A stretch of DNA of 64,000 nt from Thermococcus thermotolerans (GTDB lineage Archaea > Methanobacteriota_B > Thermococci > Thermococcales > Thermococcaceae). The stretch's first letter is position 1. The number at the start of each line of letters is the position of its first letter. The stretch is taken from the NCBI RefSeq assembly GCF_024707485.1, contig NZ_CP102602.1, forward strand, positions 1,364,001-1,428,000, given 5' to 3'. Shown piece after piece: positions 7,934-16,481 of this stretch. The notes under the pieces were generated by a model. That model saw only the letters and a program-made list of their open reading frames with translations. It ran no database searches and had not been told where the DNA came from. Position numbers and translations under genes: made by a program.

Positions 7934-9277
7934 ATGAACGTTAGTGACCTGCTTAAGAGAGGCGAGAGCGAAACCAGTGAGTTTAAGAGGGAGCTGAATG
8001 ATTCCGTGTATAAGACACTGTCAGCCTTCGCCAACACCCGCGGTGGAATTTTGCTCCTCGGTGTTAGCGATGATGGAAAGGTTTTTGGCTTTTCTGGGGA
8101 CTTAGACAGTCTAGCCAGGTCAATAAGGCACAACCTCGGGATAAACCCATCCATAAAGGTTGAAGAGGTTAGTGGAAAGAGAGTCGTCATTATTGAGGTC
8201 TCCCAGTCATCAGTCCCGGTTTCTTTCAGGGGAAGATACTACAGGAGGGTCGGTGCCCAGACCGTTGAGATGGGCTGGGAGGATTTGGGGAGGTTTTTCC
8301 TCAAGAAATCCGGGATTACATGGGATTCCCTGCCATCTTCCGCAGCGTTAGAAGACCTGGATGAGGAAACTATCAGAAAGTTTGTCCGTATGGCTAGGAA
8401 CAGGCTGCCGTACATCAATGAAAACGAGGACGTTGAGTCAATTCTGGATAAGCTGGGACTTCTGGAAGATGGAAGGATAACCAACGCCGCGCTGCTACTC
8501 TTTGGAAAAGAGCCGCAGAGGTATCATATCCAGGCCAGGGTTAGAATAGGCCGGTTTAAAGACCCGATAACGATCATAGACGACAAAGAGATTGAGGGAA
8601 ATCTCTTTATACAGGTTGAAGAGGCCATGAAGACGATAATGGGCCATATTGGAGTCAAGTATGAGTTTGAAGGGGAGCTGAGGAGAAGGGAAATCTGGGA
8701 TTATCCATTGGATGCCCTCAGGGAGGCCATAATAAACGCCCTGATTCACAGGGACTACACCGACCCGAGCAGTATACAGATTAAGATCTTTGATGACTTC
8801 ATCTGGATCTGGAATCCAGGGAAGCTGCCGGAGGGGGTTAACCTTGAAGACCTGAAAAAGGAGATGCACCCATCCAAGCTGAGAAACCCCAAGATTGCCC
8901 AGATCTTCTACTACGCCGGACTGATTGAGAGATGGGGGACAGGAACGTTTAAGATGGTTCGCCTCTGTCTGGAGAACGGCTTACCCGAGCCTGAGTTCAA
9001 GGAGGAGGCCGGGGGATTCCTGGTTCTTTTGAGAAAGGATATTTATACTGAGGAGTACCTGAGAAAGCTGGGTCTAAATGAAAGGCAGATCAGAGCGGTA
9101 CTCTATGTGAAGGAGAAGGGGAGGATAGGGAATAAGGAATATCAGGAGCTGTTTGGAGTGTCTGAGGCCACTGCCACTAGAGATTTAAAAGAACTGGTCA
9201 AAAGAGGGATATTTGAAAAGATCGGAGTGACTGGAAAGGGTACTTATTACAAATTAAAGCCATCAAAGCCATCATAA
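7934..9277 (+). CDS. AlbA_2/Schlafen-like regulator with HATPase and winged-helix domains
   Basis: A 447-residue protein in the family annotated as ATP-binding, divergent AAA-4 or AlbA_2 transcriptional regulators. The N-terminal AlbA_2 domain shows ETSEFKREL and AFANTRGGILLLGVSDDG. The middle has the GHKL-like motifs REAIINALIHRDY and WNPGKLPEG, followed by RNPKIAQIF and ERWGTGTFK. The last ~80 residues form a winged helix (LNERQIRAVL...SEATATRDLKELVKRGI). The ATG at 7934 is preferred over a GTG at 7925 because of the GGTGG at 7924-7928. Its 3' end is duplicated at 18124-18304, and it is flanked on both sides by flippase start sequences, which suggests mobility. These proteins are often linked to stress or phage response; the target here is unknown. 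Confidence 0.85.
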   Translation: MNVSDLLKRGESETSEFKRELNDSVYKTLSAFANTRGGILLLGVSDDGKVFGFSGDLDSLARSIRHNLGINPSIKVEEVSGKRVVIIEVSQSSVPVSFRGRYYRRVGAQTVEMGWEDLGRFFLKKSGITWDSLPSSAALEDLDEETIRKFVRMARNRLPYINENEDVESILDKLGLLEDGRITNAALLLFGKEPQRYHIQARVRIGRFKDPITIIDDKEIEGNLFIQVEEAMKTIMGHIGVKYEFEGELRRREIWDYPLDALREAIINALIHRDYTDPSSIQIKIFDDFIWIWNPGKLPEGVNLEDLKKEMHPSKLRNPKIAQIFYYAGLIERWGTGTFKMVRLCLENGLPEPEFKEEAGGFLVLLRKDIYTEEYLRKLGLNERQIRAVLYVKEKGRIGNKEYQELFGVSEATATRDLKELVKRGIFEKIGVTGKGTYYKLKPSKPS

Positions 9278-9286
9278 TACCATCAC
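9150..9286 (+). repeat. Segment duplicated near 18177-18303
   Basis: The last part of the AlbA_2 gene is nearly identical to 18177-18303, with only two mismatches seen over about 125 bases from the shared ctgtttggagtgtctgagg onward. Short tandem repeats of aaagccatcataat follow here. In both places a flippase start comes next. Confidence 0.8.
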
Positions 9287-9314
9287 AAAGCCATCATAAT
9301 TACGGGTGAAACTC

Positions 9315-10847
9315 ATGAGCGAGGCGAGTCAGGCTCTGCAGAGGATTGCCAGAGGAACGGGAATCCTCTTTGCCGGGACGGTTATCTCGATGTTCTTCGG
9401 CTTTTTGAGCAGGGCAATCATAGCAAGGGAATTTTCGAGGGAGGAATACGGGGTTTTTAATCTGGCCCTAACAGTCCTCAGTATAGCTCTCGTTGTTGCT
9501 ACCCTGGGCTTCCAGAACGCCCTACCGAGAGAGATCGCGTTTTACCGGGAGAGGAAGCCATCAAAAGTCACCACCCTGATTTCAACCGCTATAACGCTTT
9601 CAATATTAACGGGGCTGGCAACAGCGGTCCTGGTATTTGCCTCCGCAGATAAAGTTGCCCTGCTCCTCCAGGATGAGCGTCTCTCCTATGCCATCAGGAT
9701 AGGCGTGCTCGCCCTCCCCTTCTGGGCGCTAACCGCCGTGATGATATCGGTATCGAGGGGCTTCGGAAGGGTGAGGGAGCAGGTGTATTTTCAGAACGTG
9801 GTATACCCCGCAGTCTTTCTCATCATTATAACGGGGGTTGCAGTATCTGATAGCGGTTTTCAGACTGTGTTCACCGCGTACGTGCTCTCCTGGGCAGCAA
9901 CCTTCGCCCTGCTGATAGCGGACATCAGGAAAACCGGCCTCATCGAATTTAGACCCGGGATTGATCCCCGTATCGGGAGGGAGATTGTAGTATTCTCCCT
10001 GCCCCTCCTCTTCTCGGGCATACTGGCCTTCGTCATGAACTGGACGGACACTCTGATGCTGGGGTACTACTGGGGGTCAGACACCGTGGGGCTTTACAAC
10101 GCCGCCGCCCCACTCGCAAGGCTCATCCCCATCTTCCTGAACTCCGCGGGCTTCCTCTACGCCCCCCTCGTGGCCGGGTTCTGGGCCCTTGGAAAGCTGT
10201 CCGAGATGAAGAGGGTGTACCAGATACTGACCAAGTGGATATTCCTGCTCACGCTCCCCATATTTTCACTCCTGTTCCTATTTCCAGAACCTGCGATAGC
10301 GTTCTTCTTCGGCCAGAAGTACGTTCAGGCGGCCCCGGCCCTCCAGATACTCTCCCTGGGCTTCATGTTCCACACATTCCTCGGTCTGAACGGCATGAGC
10401 CTGGTGGTCATCGGTGAGCCCAACCTCAACATGGTGGGGAACGTCTTTGCGGCGGGCTTCAACATCCTCCTGAACGTCCTTCTGATACCTGCCTATGGCA
10501 TAGAGGGAGCTGCCGTGGCCACGGCTGTTTCGTATTTTGTCGCCAACGTGTTCAGATCGGTCTGGCTTTACAGGAAAACCGGGATACATCCATTCTCGCA
10601 GAACTACCTCAAGCCCCTGGGCATTGGCCTCATACTGCTCGGCACGCTGAAGGTCATCCCTCTGAAAGTATCGAGTATATGGTACGCGGTTCCCGTACTG
10701 GCGGTTTTTCTGGCTGTCTATTTCCTCCTCGTTCTTCTCAGCGGGAGCGTGGATAGGGAGGACGTCGAGCTGTTCCTAGCGATAGAGAAGAAGTTAGGGA
10801 TTGACCTGAAGTGGGTGAAGAAGGTGCTGGGGAGGTTTGTTCATTAA
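9315..10847 (+). CDS. Wzx-type polysaccharide flippase (MVF/MATE superfamily)
   Basis: A 510-residue protein with about fourteen membrane segments, of the Polysacc_synt family that flips lipid-linked sugars to the outer face of the membrane. Typical features are GILFAGTVISMFFGFLSRAI in the first segment, GFQNALPREIAFYR, WTDTLMLGYYWG in the middle, and AAPLARLIPIFLNS. The C-terminus is basic and cytosolic. The ATG at 9315 has GGGTGAA just upstream; a GTG at 9306 is possible. It stands before the dTDP-rhamnose operon, so a rhamnose-containing glycan is a likely cargo. A second copy at 18320-19275 is broken, and its 5' end recurs at 7811 and 17154. Confidence 0.92.
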   Translation: MSEASQALQRIARGTGILFAGTVISMFFGFLSRAIIAREFSREEYGVFNLALTVLSIALVVATLGFQNALPREIAFYRERKPSKVTTLISTAITLSILTGLATAVLVFASADKVALLLQDERLSYAIRIGVLALPFWALTAVMISVSRGFGRVREQVYFQNVVYPAVFLIIITGVAVSDSGFQTVFTAYVLSWAATFALLIADIRKTGLIEFRPGIDPRIGREIVVFSLPLLFSGILAFVMNWTDTLMLGYYWGSDTVGLYNAAAPLARLIPIFLNSAGFLYAPLVAGFWALGKLSEMKRVYQILTKWIFLLTLPIFSLLFLFPEPAIAFFFGQKYVQAAPALQILSLGFMFHTFLGLNGMSLVVIGEPNLNMVGNVFAAGFNILLNVLLIPAYGIEGAAVATAVSYFVANVFRSVWLYRKTGIHPFSQNYLKPLGIGLILLGTLKVIPLKVSSIWYAVPVLAVFLAVYFLLVLLSGSVDREDVELFLAIEKKLGIDLKWVKKVLGRFVH

Positions 10848-10890
10848 TACCCGCCACAGCCTCCAGAATTAGCATGCAAACTTTTCAGAG

Positions 10891-10907
10891 GATGCATAAA
10901 TATTTTT
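10891..10907 (+). promoter_or_regulatory. Promoter of the rhamnose operon
   Basis: GCATAAATATTTTTATT in the 97-base gap before rfbA contains a good TATA element; the predicted start near 10930 gives a leader of about 15 bases that includes the GGTGAAG ribosome binding site. Confidence 0.55.
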
Positions 10908-10944
10908 ATTACACAAAAGGGGTATTAATCCTTGGTGAAGAACC

Positions 10945-12003
10945 GTGAAAGCATTGATACTTTCTGGCGGTCACGGAACCCGGCTGAGACCCTTAACATA
11001 CTCACAGCAGAAGCAGCTGATTCCGATTGCGAACAAGCCCGTCCTGTTCTACGCCATCGAGGACGTCATCGAGGCCAGCATTCACGATATCGGGATTATC
11101 GTCGGCCCGAACAAGGAGCAGGTGATGGAGACCGTTAGGAGCGTTGACTGGGACGCTGAGATAGAGTTCATTTACCAGGGCGAGCCCAAAGGGCTTGCCC
11201 ACGCTATTCTGGTCGCCAGGGACTACCTCGGGGACGACGACTTCGTCATGTACCTCGGTGACAACATCCTCAGGGAGGGCATTGTCGAGCACCTGAAGCA
11301 CTTCAGGGAGGGGGACTTTGACGCAAGCATTCTCCTCTGTGAGGTTCCCAACCCCCAGCAGTTCGGTGTGGCCGAGCTCAACGAGGACGGGAAGACCATA
11401 AGGCGGCTCGTCGAGAAGCCCAAGGTGCCGCCGAGCAACCTCGCTCTGGTTGGCATTTACTTCTTCAAGCCAGTTATCCACGATGCGGTCAGGAACATAA
11501 AGCCCTCCTGGAGGAACGAGCTTGAGATAACCGACGCGATCCAGTGGCTCATCGACCACGGCTACCGCGTCGGCTGGACGAAGGTTAAGAACTGGTGGAA
11601 GGACACGGGAAAGCCGGAGGACATCTTAGACGCCAACCGGCTCATCCTGGACGATATCGAGACCGACATCCGGATACACACCAACGCCCGTATCCACGGG
11701 AGGGTCGTGATCGGCGAGGGCACTGTGATAGACGAGGACACAGTCATTAAGGGCCCGGTGGTCATTGGAAAGAACGTCAGGATAATGGACTCCTACATAG
11801 GGCCCTACACGAGCATCGGCGACAACGTCGTCATTGAAAACACCGAGATAGAGGACTCCATAGTGCTTGAGGGCAGCGAGATACGGAACGCCGGCAGGAT
11901 AGTTGAGAGCCTGATCGGGAGGGGCGTGAAGATAATAAACGGCACTTCGCATCCTCTCGGCAGAAAGCTCGTTGTCGGCGACAACTCAAGGCTTATACTG
12001 TGA
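10945..12003 (+). CDS. rfbA: Glucose-1-phosphate thymidylyltransferase, long archaeal form
   Basis: Makes dTDP-glucose from dTTP and glucose 1-phosphate, the first step toward dTDP-L-rhamnose. The 352-residue protein begins MKALILSGGHGTRLRPLT, the nucleotidyltransferase signature, and has YLGDN near residue 97 and VEKPKVPPSNLA. Residues from about 245 onward are hexapeptide repeats of a left-handed beta helix (RVVIGEGTVIDEDTVIKG), the 'long' RmlA type common in archaea. The start is GTG with GGTGAAG upstream. It is followed by rfbB after nine bases. Sugar and nucleotide preference cannot be read exactly, since related archaeal enzymes can take UTP or other sugars. Confidence 0.9.
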   Translation: MKALILSGGHGTRLRPLTYSQQKQLIPIANKPVLFYAIEDVIEASIHDIGIIVGPNKEQVMETVRSVDWDAEIEFIYQGEPKGLAHAILVARDYLGDDDFVMYLGDNILREGIVEHLKHFREGDFDASILLCEVPNPQQFGVAELNEDGKTIRRLVEKPKVPPSNLALVGIYFFKPVIHDAVRNIKPSWRNELEITDAIQWLIDHGYRVGWTKVKNWWKDTGKPEDILDANRLILDDIETDIRIHTNARIHGRVVIGEGTVIDEDTVIKGPVVIGKNVRIMDSYIGPYTSIGDNVVIENTEIEDSIVLEGSEIRNAGRIVESLIGRGVKIINGTSHPLGRKLVVGDNSRLIL

Positions 12004-12012
12004 GGTGGAACG

Positions 12013-13014
12013 ATGAGGCTTTTAGTAACCGGAGGGATGGGCTTCATAGGGAGCAACTTCATCCGCTACATCCTGGAAAAGCACCCCGACTGGGAAGTGA
12101 TAAACCTCGACAAGCTTGGCTACGGCTCGAATCCGGCCAACTTAAAGGACATCGAGGACGACCCGCGCTACACCTTCGTCAAGGGGGACATAGCGGACTT
12201 CGAGCTCGTTAAGGGGCTGGTGAGGAAGGCCGATGCGGTGGTTAACTTCGCCGCCGAGAGCCACGTGGACAGGAGCATTTCAAGCCCCGAGCACTTCCTG
12301 AAGAGCAACGTCATCGGTGTCTACACGATTCTTGAGGCGGTAAGGAAAGAGAACCCCGAGGTCAGACTGGTTCACGTGAGCACCGATGAAGTCTACGGCG
12401 ACATCCTGGAGGGCTCGTTCACCGAGAAGGACGCCCTTATGCCCTCATCTCCATACTCCGCCACCAAAGCCGCCAGCGACGTTCTCGTGCTTGGCTGGGC
12501 GAGGACCTACAGCCTGAACGCCTCCATAACGAGGTGCACAAACAACTACGGCCCCTACCAGTTCCCGGAAAAGCTCATCCCCAAGACGATAATCAGGGCC
12601 AGCATGGGGCTCAGGATTCCGGTATACGGCACCGGTCAGAACGTGAGGGACTGGCTCTACGTTGAAGACCACGTGAGGGCAATTGAGGCCGTTCTGCTCA
12701 AAGGGGAACCGAGGGAAATCTACAACATCTCCGCCGGCGAGGAAAAGACTAACTTGGAGGTCGTTAAGACGATCCTTGAGCTCATGGGCAGGGAGGAGTC
12801 CCTCATAGAGTTCGTCGAAGACAGGCCCGGCCACGACCTGCGCTACTCCCTCGACTCGTGGAAGATAACGAGGGATTTGAAGTGGAGGCCGAAGCACAGC
12901 TTTGAGGAGGGCATAGAGAAGACGGTCAAGTGGTACCTCGAAAACGAGGACTGGTGGAGGCCGCTGGTGAACGAAAGGGTTCTCCACCCGACACCCTGGA
13001 AGCTGGGGTGGTGA
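12013..13014 (+). CDS. rfbB: dTDP-glucose 4,6-dehydratase
   Basis: An extended short-chain dehydrogenase of 333 residues. The NAD-binding GGMGFIGS is at residues 7-14, the catalytic Tyr148 and Lys152 lie in PYSATKAASD, and the dehydratase Asp/Glu pair is in STDEVYGD. TRCTNNYGPYQFPEKLIP is typical of RmlB. It converts dTDP-glucose to the 4-keto-6-deoxy sugar. The GAGGTGG ribosome binding site overlaps the rfbA stop, and rfbC begins three bases after its own stop, so the three genes are clearly one operon. Confidence 0.95.
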   Translation: MRLLVTGGMGFIGSNFIRYILEKHPDWEVINLDKLGYGSNPANLKDIEDDPRYTFVKGDIADFELVKGLVRKADAVVNFAAESHVDRSISSPEHFLKSNVIGVYTILEAVRKENPEVRLVHVSTDEVYGDILEGSFTEKDALMPSSPYSATKAASDVLVLGWARTYSLNASITRCTNNYGPYQFPEKLIPKTIIRASMGLRIPVYGTGQNVRDWLYVEDHVRAIEAVLLKGEPREIYNISAGEEKTNLEVVKTILELMGREESLIEFVEDRPGHDLRYSLDSWKITRDLKWRPKHSFEEGIEKTVKWYLENEDWWRPLVNERVLHPTPWKLGW

Positions 13015-13016
13015 GG

Positions 13017-13574
13017 ATGCCCTTCGAGTTCAAACGGCTGGAAATTCCCGATGTCATTCTAATCAAGCCGAAGGTCTTCGAGGACGAGCGGGGCTTCTTC
13101 ATGGAAACTTACAAGAAACCGGATTTTGAAAAGGCTGGGATCAAAGGGGAGTTCATCCAGGACAACCACTCAAAGTCCAGATATGGAGTGCTCAGAGGCC
13201 TTCACTTTCAGCGCGAGCCCTATGCCCAGACCAAGATAGTCAGGGCCGTTAGGGGAGTCATCTACGACGTCGCCGTTGACCTGAGAAGGAACTCTCCGAC
13301 CTTCGGCAGGTGGGTCGGCGTCATCCTCTCGGAGCACAACAAATACCAGCTCTACATCCCGAGGGGCTTTGCCCACGGGTTCGTTGTGCTGAGCGACGTT
13401 GCTGAGGTCGTCTATAAGGTGGACAACGTCTATGCGCCGGATTATGAGGGAGGAATAATCTGGAACGACCCGGATATAGGCATAGACTGGCCGATTGACG
13501 ACCCCATAGTCTCGGAGAAGGACGGGAAGTGGCCGACGCTGAGGGAAGCTATCGAAAAGGGATGGGTGTTTTGA
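13017..13574 (+). CDS. rfbC: dTDP-4-dehydrorhamnose 3,5-epimerase
   Basis: A 185-residue cupin-fold epimerase that inverts C3 and C5 of the 4-keto-6-deoxy sugar. Family signatures seen are KVFEDERGFFMETY, QDNHSKSRYGVLRGLHFQ with the catalytic His, VAVDLRRNSPTFG, PRGFAHGFVVLS and IIWNDPDIGIDWP. The start at 13017 is fixed by GGGGTGGTGAGG and by the rfbB stop at 13014. The next genes in line are a vapBC pair, not rfbD, which is unusual for this operon. Confidence 0.95.
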   Translation: MPFEFKRLEIPDVILIKPKVFEDERGFFMETYKKPDFEKAGIKGEFIQDNHSKSRYGVLRGLHFQREPYAQTKIVRAVRGVIYDVAVDLRRNSPTFGRWVGVILSEHNKYQLYIPRGFAHGFVVLSDVAEVVYKVDNVYAPDYEGGIIWNDPDIGIDWPIDDPIVSEKDGKWPTLREAIEKGWVF

Positions 13575-13585
13575 GACGCTACATC

Positions 13586-13602
13586 GCAAAAACATTTTAT
13601 AG
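13586..13602 (+). promoter_or_regulatory. Promoter of vapBC and probably rfbD
   Basis: GCAAAAACATTTTATAG has a BRE and TATA in the 62-base gap after rfbC. The predicted start near 13623 fits the antitoxin start at 13637. The toxin-antitoxin pair can therefore be transcribed separately from rfbABC, and rfbD may depend on this promoter too. Confidence 0.55.
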
Positions 13603-13636
13603 CCACATGATAAAAATACACCGGCGGTGATTGGAT

Positions 13637-13825
13637 ATGGGAAAAATCGCCATTGAACTTAACGTTCCTGACGAAATCCTGAAGACGATTGACCTCAAGC
13701 GGTTGAAACGGATGGTTGAGAGGGAGATCCTTATAGAGCACAGTGTCCAAAAGCTTCACGGAAAGTTTAGGGACCTTGACCTTAAAAAACTCCTCAGAGA
13801 GGTCGAGGAGGAATGGGCTATCTAG
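13637..13825 (+). CDS. VapB-like antitoxin
   Basis: A 62-residue charged, helical protein (MGKIAIELNVPDEILKTIDL...), starting with a strand typical of VapB-type DNA-binding domains and ending in a toxin-wrapping helix with Leu/Glu heptads. The ATG at 13637 has GCGGTGA six bases upstream. It overlaps the PIN toxin gene by 13 bases. It presumably neutralises that toxin and represses the promoter at 13586-13602. Confidence 0.72.
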   Translation: MGKIAIELNVPDEILKTIDLKRLKRMVEREILIEHSVQKLHGKFRDLDLKKLLREVEEEWAI

Positions 13826-14283
13826 CGGCCTTTGTGGACACCAACGTAATAATCGAACATTTGAAAGGTAACATTGACCTCCTCGACCTAAGGGAGCGTT
13901 TTAATGTTCTGTATTCCAACAGCATAGTGTTCAGCGAGGCGCTTATGGTGTACCTGAGGGCATTAACAGGTGAAAGGCCATATACACTAAAACACAATCC
14001 CGCTCTTATCAGAAATCTGAGGGAGGATCTCTTGGACTTCTCACGGCTTTTTGAGCTTTTCCTCGATCTTGAAATAAACAGAGCTATTGAAACCCTTGCA
14101 GTTGAGTACATGATAAAATACGGCCTGCTTCCGAACGATGCCCTTATTCTCGCAACCTGCAAGTTCTACGACGTTAAATACCTGATTTCGTTTGACAGCG
14201 ATTTTGCCAACGCCTGTGAAAGTGAGGGTATATCTCTTATCAGTGATCCGGAGGAGATATCTAAACTTGGTGATGCCTTGTGA
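13813..14283 (+). CDS. VapC-like PIN-domain ribonuclease toxin
   Basis: A 156-residue PIN domain with the expected acidic metal-binding set: Asp9 in AAFVDTNVIIEHL, Glu42 in FSEALM, Asp109 in LPNDALILAT and Asp128 in SFDSDF. Such toxins cut tRNA or rRNA and are held inactive by the partner antitoxin. It overlaps the antitoxin by 13 bases upstream and rfbD by four bases downstream (GTGA), so it is embedded between rfbC and rfbD and coupled to rfbD translation. Confidence 0.85.
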   Translation: MGYLAAFVDTNVIIEHLKGNIDLLDLRERFNVLYSNSIVFSEALMVYLRALTGERPYTLKHNPALIRNLREDLLDFSRLFELFLDLEINRAIETLAVEYMIKYGLLPNDALILATCKFYDVKYLISFDSDFANACESEGISLISDPEEISKLGDAL

Positions 14284-15170
14284 GGGTCGCTGTAATCGGT
14301 GCCAGCGGTCAGCTCGGAACGGACCTGGTGAAGGTCTTTGGAGAAGACCCGTCTTTTGACGTCATCCCGCTGATCCACAGGGATCTGGACGTTACGGTTC
14401 CTGAGACCCTGAAGGTGCTGAAAGAGCTAAAGCCCGACGTAATCATCAACACGGCCGCTTACGTCAGGGTTGATGATGCAGAGCTTTATCCGGAGAAAGC
14501 TTTTGCTGTCAATGCCATCGGCGCGTTGAACGTTGCCAGAGTTGCCAGTGAAATTGATGCCATCAACGTCTACATCAGCACGGATTACGTCTTTGACGGC
14601 GAGAAAGGTGAGCCTTATACCGAGGAAGACGTTCCGAACCCGATAAACGTCTACGGGGCAAGTAAGTACTCCGGTGAGATTTTCACGAGGAACTATTCTA
14701 GGAAGTACTACATAATCAGAGTGGCGAGCCTGTACGGGAAGGCCGGTGCAAGCGGGAAGGGAGGGAACTTCGTCAACTGGGTCATTGAGAAGGCGAAGCG
14801 CGGGGAGGAGCTGAAAATCGTGAACGACCAGTTCATGAGCCCGACTTATACTGTGGACGTCGCGAGGACTCTGAAGGAGTTTCTGAAAATTCAGCCGGAG
14901 TGGGGAGTTTACCACATGGTCAACGAGGGCCACTGCTCGTGGTACGAGTTCACTAAAGCGATATTTGAAATCCTTGACTGGGACGTTGAAGTGAAGCCTA
15001 TAAAGTCAAGCGAGCTCAACCGGCTGGCGAGGAGGCCGAGGTTCTCGGCGCTTGAAAACAGAAAACTCCACAAAATTGGTCTGGGAATGCCATCCTGGAA
15101 GGAGGGACTGAGGAAGTACTTAGTGGGGAGAAGCATCCAGCCAGATGACGCCACATCCGAGAAGTTTTGA
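14280..15170 (+). CDS. rfbD: dTDP-4-dehydrorhamnose reductase
   Basis: Last step of dTDP-L-rhamnose synthesis, reducing the 4-keto group with NAD(P)H. The 296-residue protein has the Rossmann motif GASGQLG at residues 7-13, the STDYVFDG segment, the catalytic YGASKYSGE (Tyr125, Lys129) and YHMVNEGHCSWYEF. The GTG start overlaps the PIN toxin stop. The final ~18 residues (after KYLVGRSIQ) are atypical and may come from a fused junction, because a coding-like remnant lies on the opposite strand there. Confidence 0.92.
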   Translation: MRVAVIGASGQLGTDLVKVFGEDPSFDVIPLIHRDLDVTVPETLKVLKELKPDVIINTAAYVRVDDAELYPEKAFAVNAIGALNVARVASEIDAINVYISTDYVFDGEKGEPYTEEDVPNPINVYGASKYSGEIFTRNYSRKYYIIRVASLYGKAGASGKGGNFVNWVIEKAKRGEELKIVNDQFMSPTYTVDVARTLKEFLKIQPEWGVYHMVNEGHCSWYEFTKAIFEILDWDVEVKPIKSSELNRLARRPRFSALENRKLHKIGLGMPSWKEGLRKYLVGRSIQPDDATSEKF

Positions 15171-15501
15171 GGTGATAAAGACCGGACAGCGGTCGTAGTT
15201 CAGAATAAACAGTGAGTACGTCCCTTTTTCCTCTTCGATTCTGAGTTCGATTCTGAGGGTTAATGTCAATTATCTGGTGTCATATTGAAGGGGCTTCAGA
15301 TTTGGGCCAACACATATCTCGATCAGTTCACTTTTGTAATGACTTTCCCCTCTATCTCTGGTAGAGGTAAACGAATTAGCTGTTGTTCTACAGATTTGTG
15401 CTCCCATTTTATCTTAAATGGTTCAAAGCTCAAAGGGATTATAAATTGAAAAGGTGAGCCACGTGAGCGACCATGCTCTGCAGAAAATGTTCAAAAAATC
15501 A
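15171..15501. other. Gene-poor spacer with decayed coding traces
   Basis: No intact gene is seen. On the minus strand, 15262 down to about 15170 reads in an open frame with coding-like composition (ELRIEEEKGTYSLFILNYDR...) that runs into the rfbD end, which suggests a remnant of an unknown gene. At 15461-15500 on the plus strand, GGTGAGCCACGTGAGCGACC followed by atgctctgcaga resembles a degraded flippase start. CGATTCTGAGTT is followed at once by a second CGATTCTGAG at about 15226-15250. Confidence 0.4.
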
Positions 15502-15514
15502 AAAGTTTTATATA
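15502..15514 (+). promoter_or_regulatory. Promoter giving a leaderless mRNA
   Basis: AAAAGTTTTATATATAC is a strong BRE/TATA. Counting 25-27 bases from the TATA centre lands on the ATG at 15537, so the transcript is probably leaderless. Confidence 0.65.
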
Positions 15515-15536
15515 TACTACTTTCTAATTTTTGGAC

Positions 15537-16481
15537 ATGAAGACCCTATCAAAAATGGAAGTTAAGTTGCTTCTAAAGCTTGAAAGAGAAAAAGCTGTAA
15601 CTAAGTTAGCCAACGAACTGGGCTTATCCATTTATAGAACCTCCGCCCTCGTTACATCTCTTGAAAGAAAGGGTTTAGTAAAGGCGGAAAAACGGGGGAA
15701 ATACAAGATAGTATCCCTAAGCGAGACAAAGCCCGCAGAACTTTTTAGAAAATTGACTTTCAGGTTTGGCCACATGCCCCTCGATGAGATCCTGAGCGGA
15801 AAGAATCTCACCCTTCTCGCGGTTATCAAGCGCACTCCATTAGGTGCCTATGAGCTCTGCATAAAGGGCAATCTCCCAAGGAGTACACTCTACCATGTAA
15901 TTGATAAGCTTTCTGATTATGGGGTTATTGGAAAAAAAGATGAAGGATACTTCCTGATGGGGAGATACGAACCCTTTCACGAGTTTGCAGAGGAATTTTA
16001 TGAACTGCAAAACTCCATCAAGGCTAGAGAGTTCTCAGGGGATTCTGCCCTGGTGTGGAGTGGAGTTGAGGAATTTATCCTGTCGACGAGGGAGTATGGG
16101 GGGAAAGATGTCGGAAACTTCCACCTAACTGGGGTTGGGAGATTCGGCGATTTTGGGGTGGAACTCATTGGGACTGGGTGGTATCACTATTATTATTCCG
16201 AAAAGGTCAAGAACATATCCCTTGAAGAAGTTGTTGTTCATGCGCTGCTCGTGGACTTCGAACCGAGGACGATCCTGTATTCGATTGTCCTGTTGCTGTC
16301 CCATAAAGACAAGATAGACCGGAAGAAGCTTTTTGAGCTCGGCATGAAATACAACGTGGATGTGGAAGTGCTATTGAAGTACCTTAAGGGCAAAGGAGTT
16401 AAAAGGTATCCTTATCCCTCTATGAAAGAAGTGAGGGAAACCTTCAAAATGTACTTCGGTGAAGGGAATTGGGTGCGGTAA
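15537..16481 (+). CDS. Two-domain winged-helix regulator paired with a nucleotidyltransferase
   Basis: A 314-residue protein with an N-terminal MarR/ArsR-like winged helix (MEVKLLLKLEREKAVTKLAN...GLVKAEKRGKYK) and a second one around residues 80-140 (LTLLAVIKRTPLGAYELCI...STLYHVIDKLSDYGVIGKK). A C-terminal domain of unknown type follows. The TATA position argues for the ATG at 15537 rather than the TTG at 15531. It overlaps the following nucleotidyltransferase-like gene by 13 bases. The pair resembles the regulator-plus-nucleotidyltransferase layout of AbiE-type toxin-antitoxin systems, but I did not recognise AbiEi signatures, so this is only a possibility. Confidence 0.62.
   Translation: MKTLSKMEVKLLLKLEREKAVTKLANELGLSIYRTSALVTSLERKGLVKAEKRGKYKIVSLSETKPAELFRKLTFRFGHMPLDEILSGKNLTLLAVIKRTPLGAYELCIKGNLPRSTLYHVIDKLSDYGVIGKKDEGYFLMGRYEPFHEFAEEFYELQNSIKAREFSGDSALVWSGVEEFILSTREYGGKDVGNFHLTGVGRFGDFGVELIGTGWYHYYYSEKVKNISLEEVVVHALLVDFEPRTILYSIVLLLSHKDKIDRKKLFELGMKYNVDVEVLLKYLKGKGVKRYPYPSMKEVRETFKMYFGEGNWVR

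Noticed and set aside
15220-15260. GAGTTCGATTCTGAG, resembling a tRNA T-arm
   Set aside because: The flanking bases repeat rather than complement each other, and no acceptor stem or anticodon arm can be drawn.
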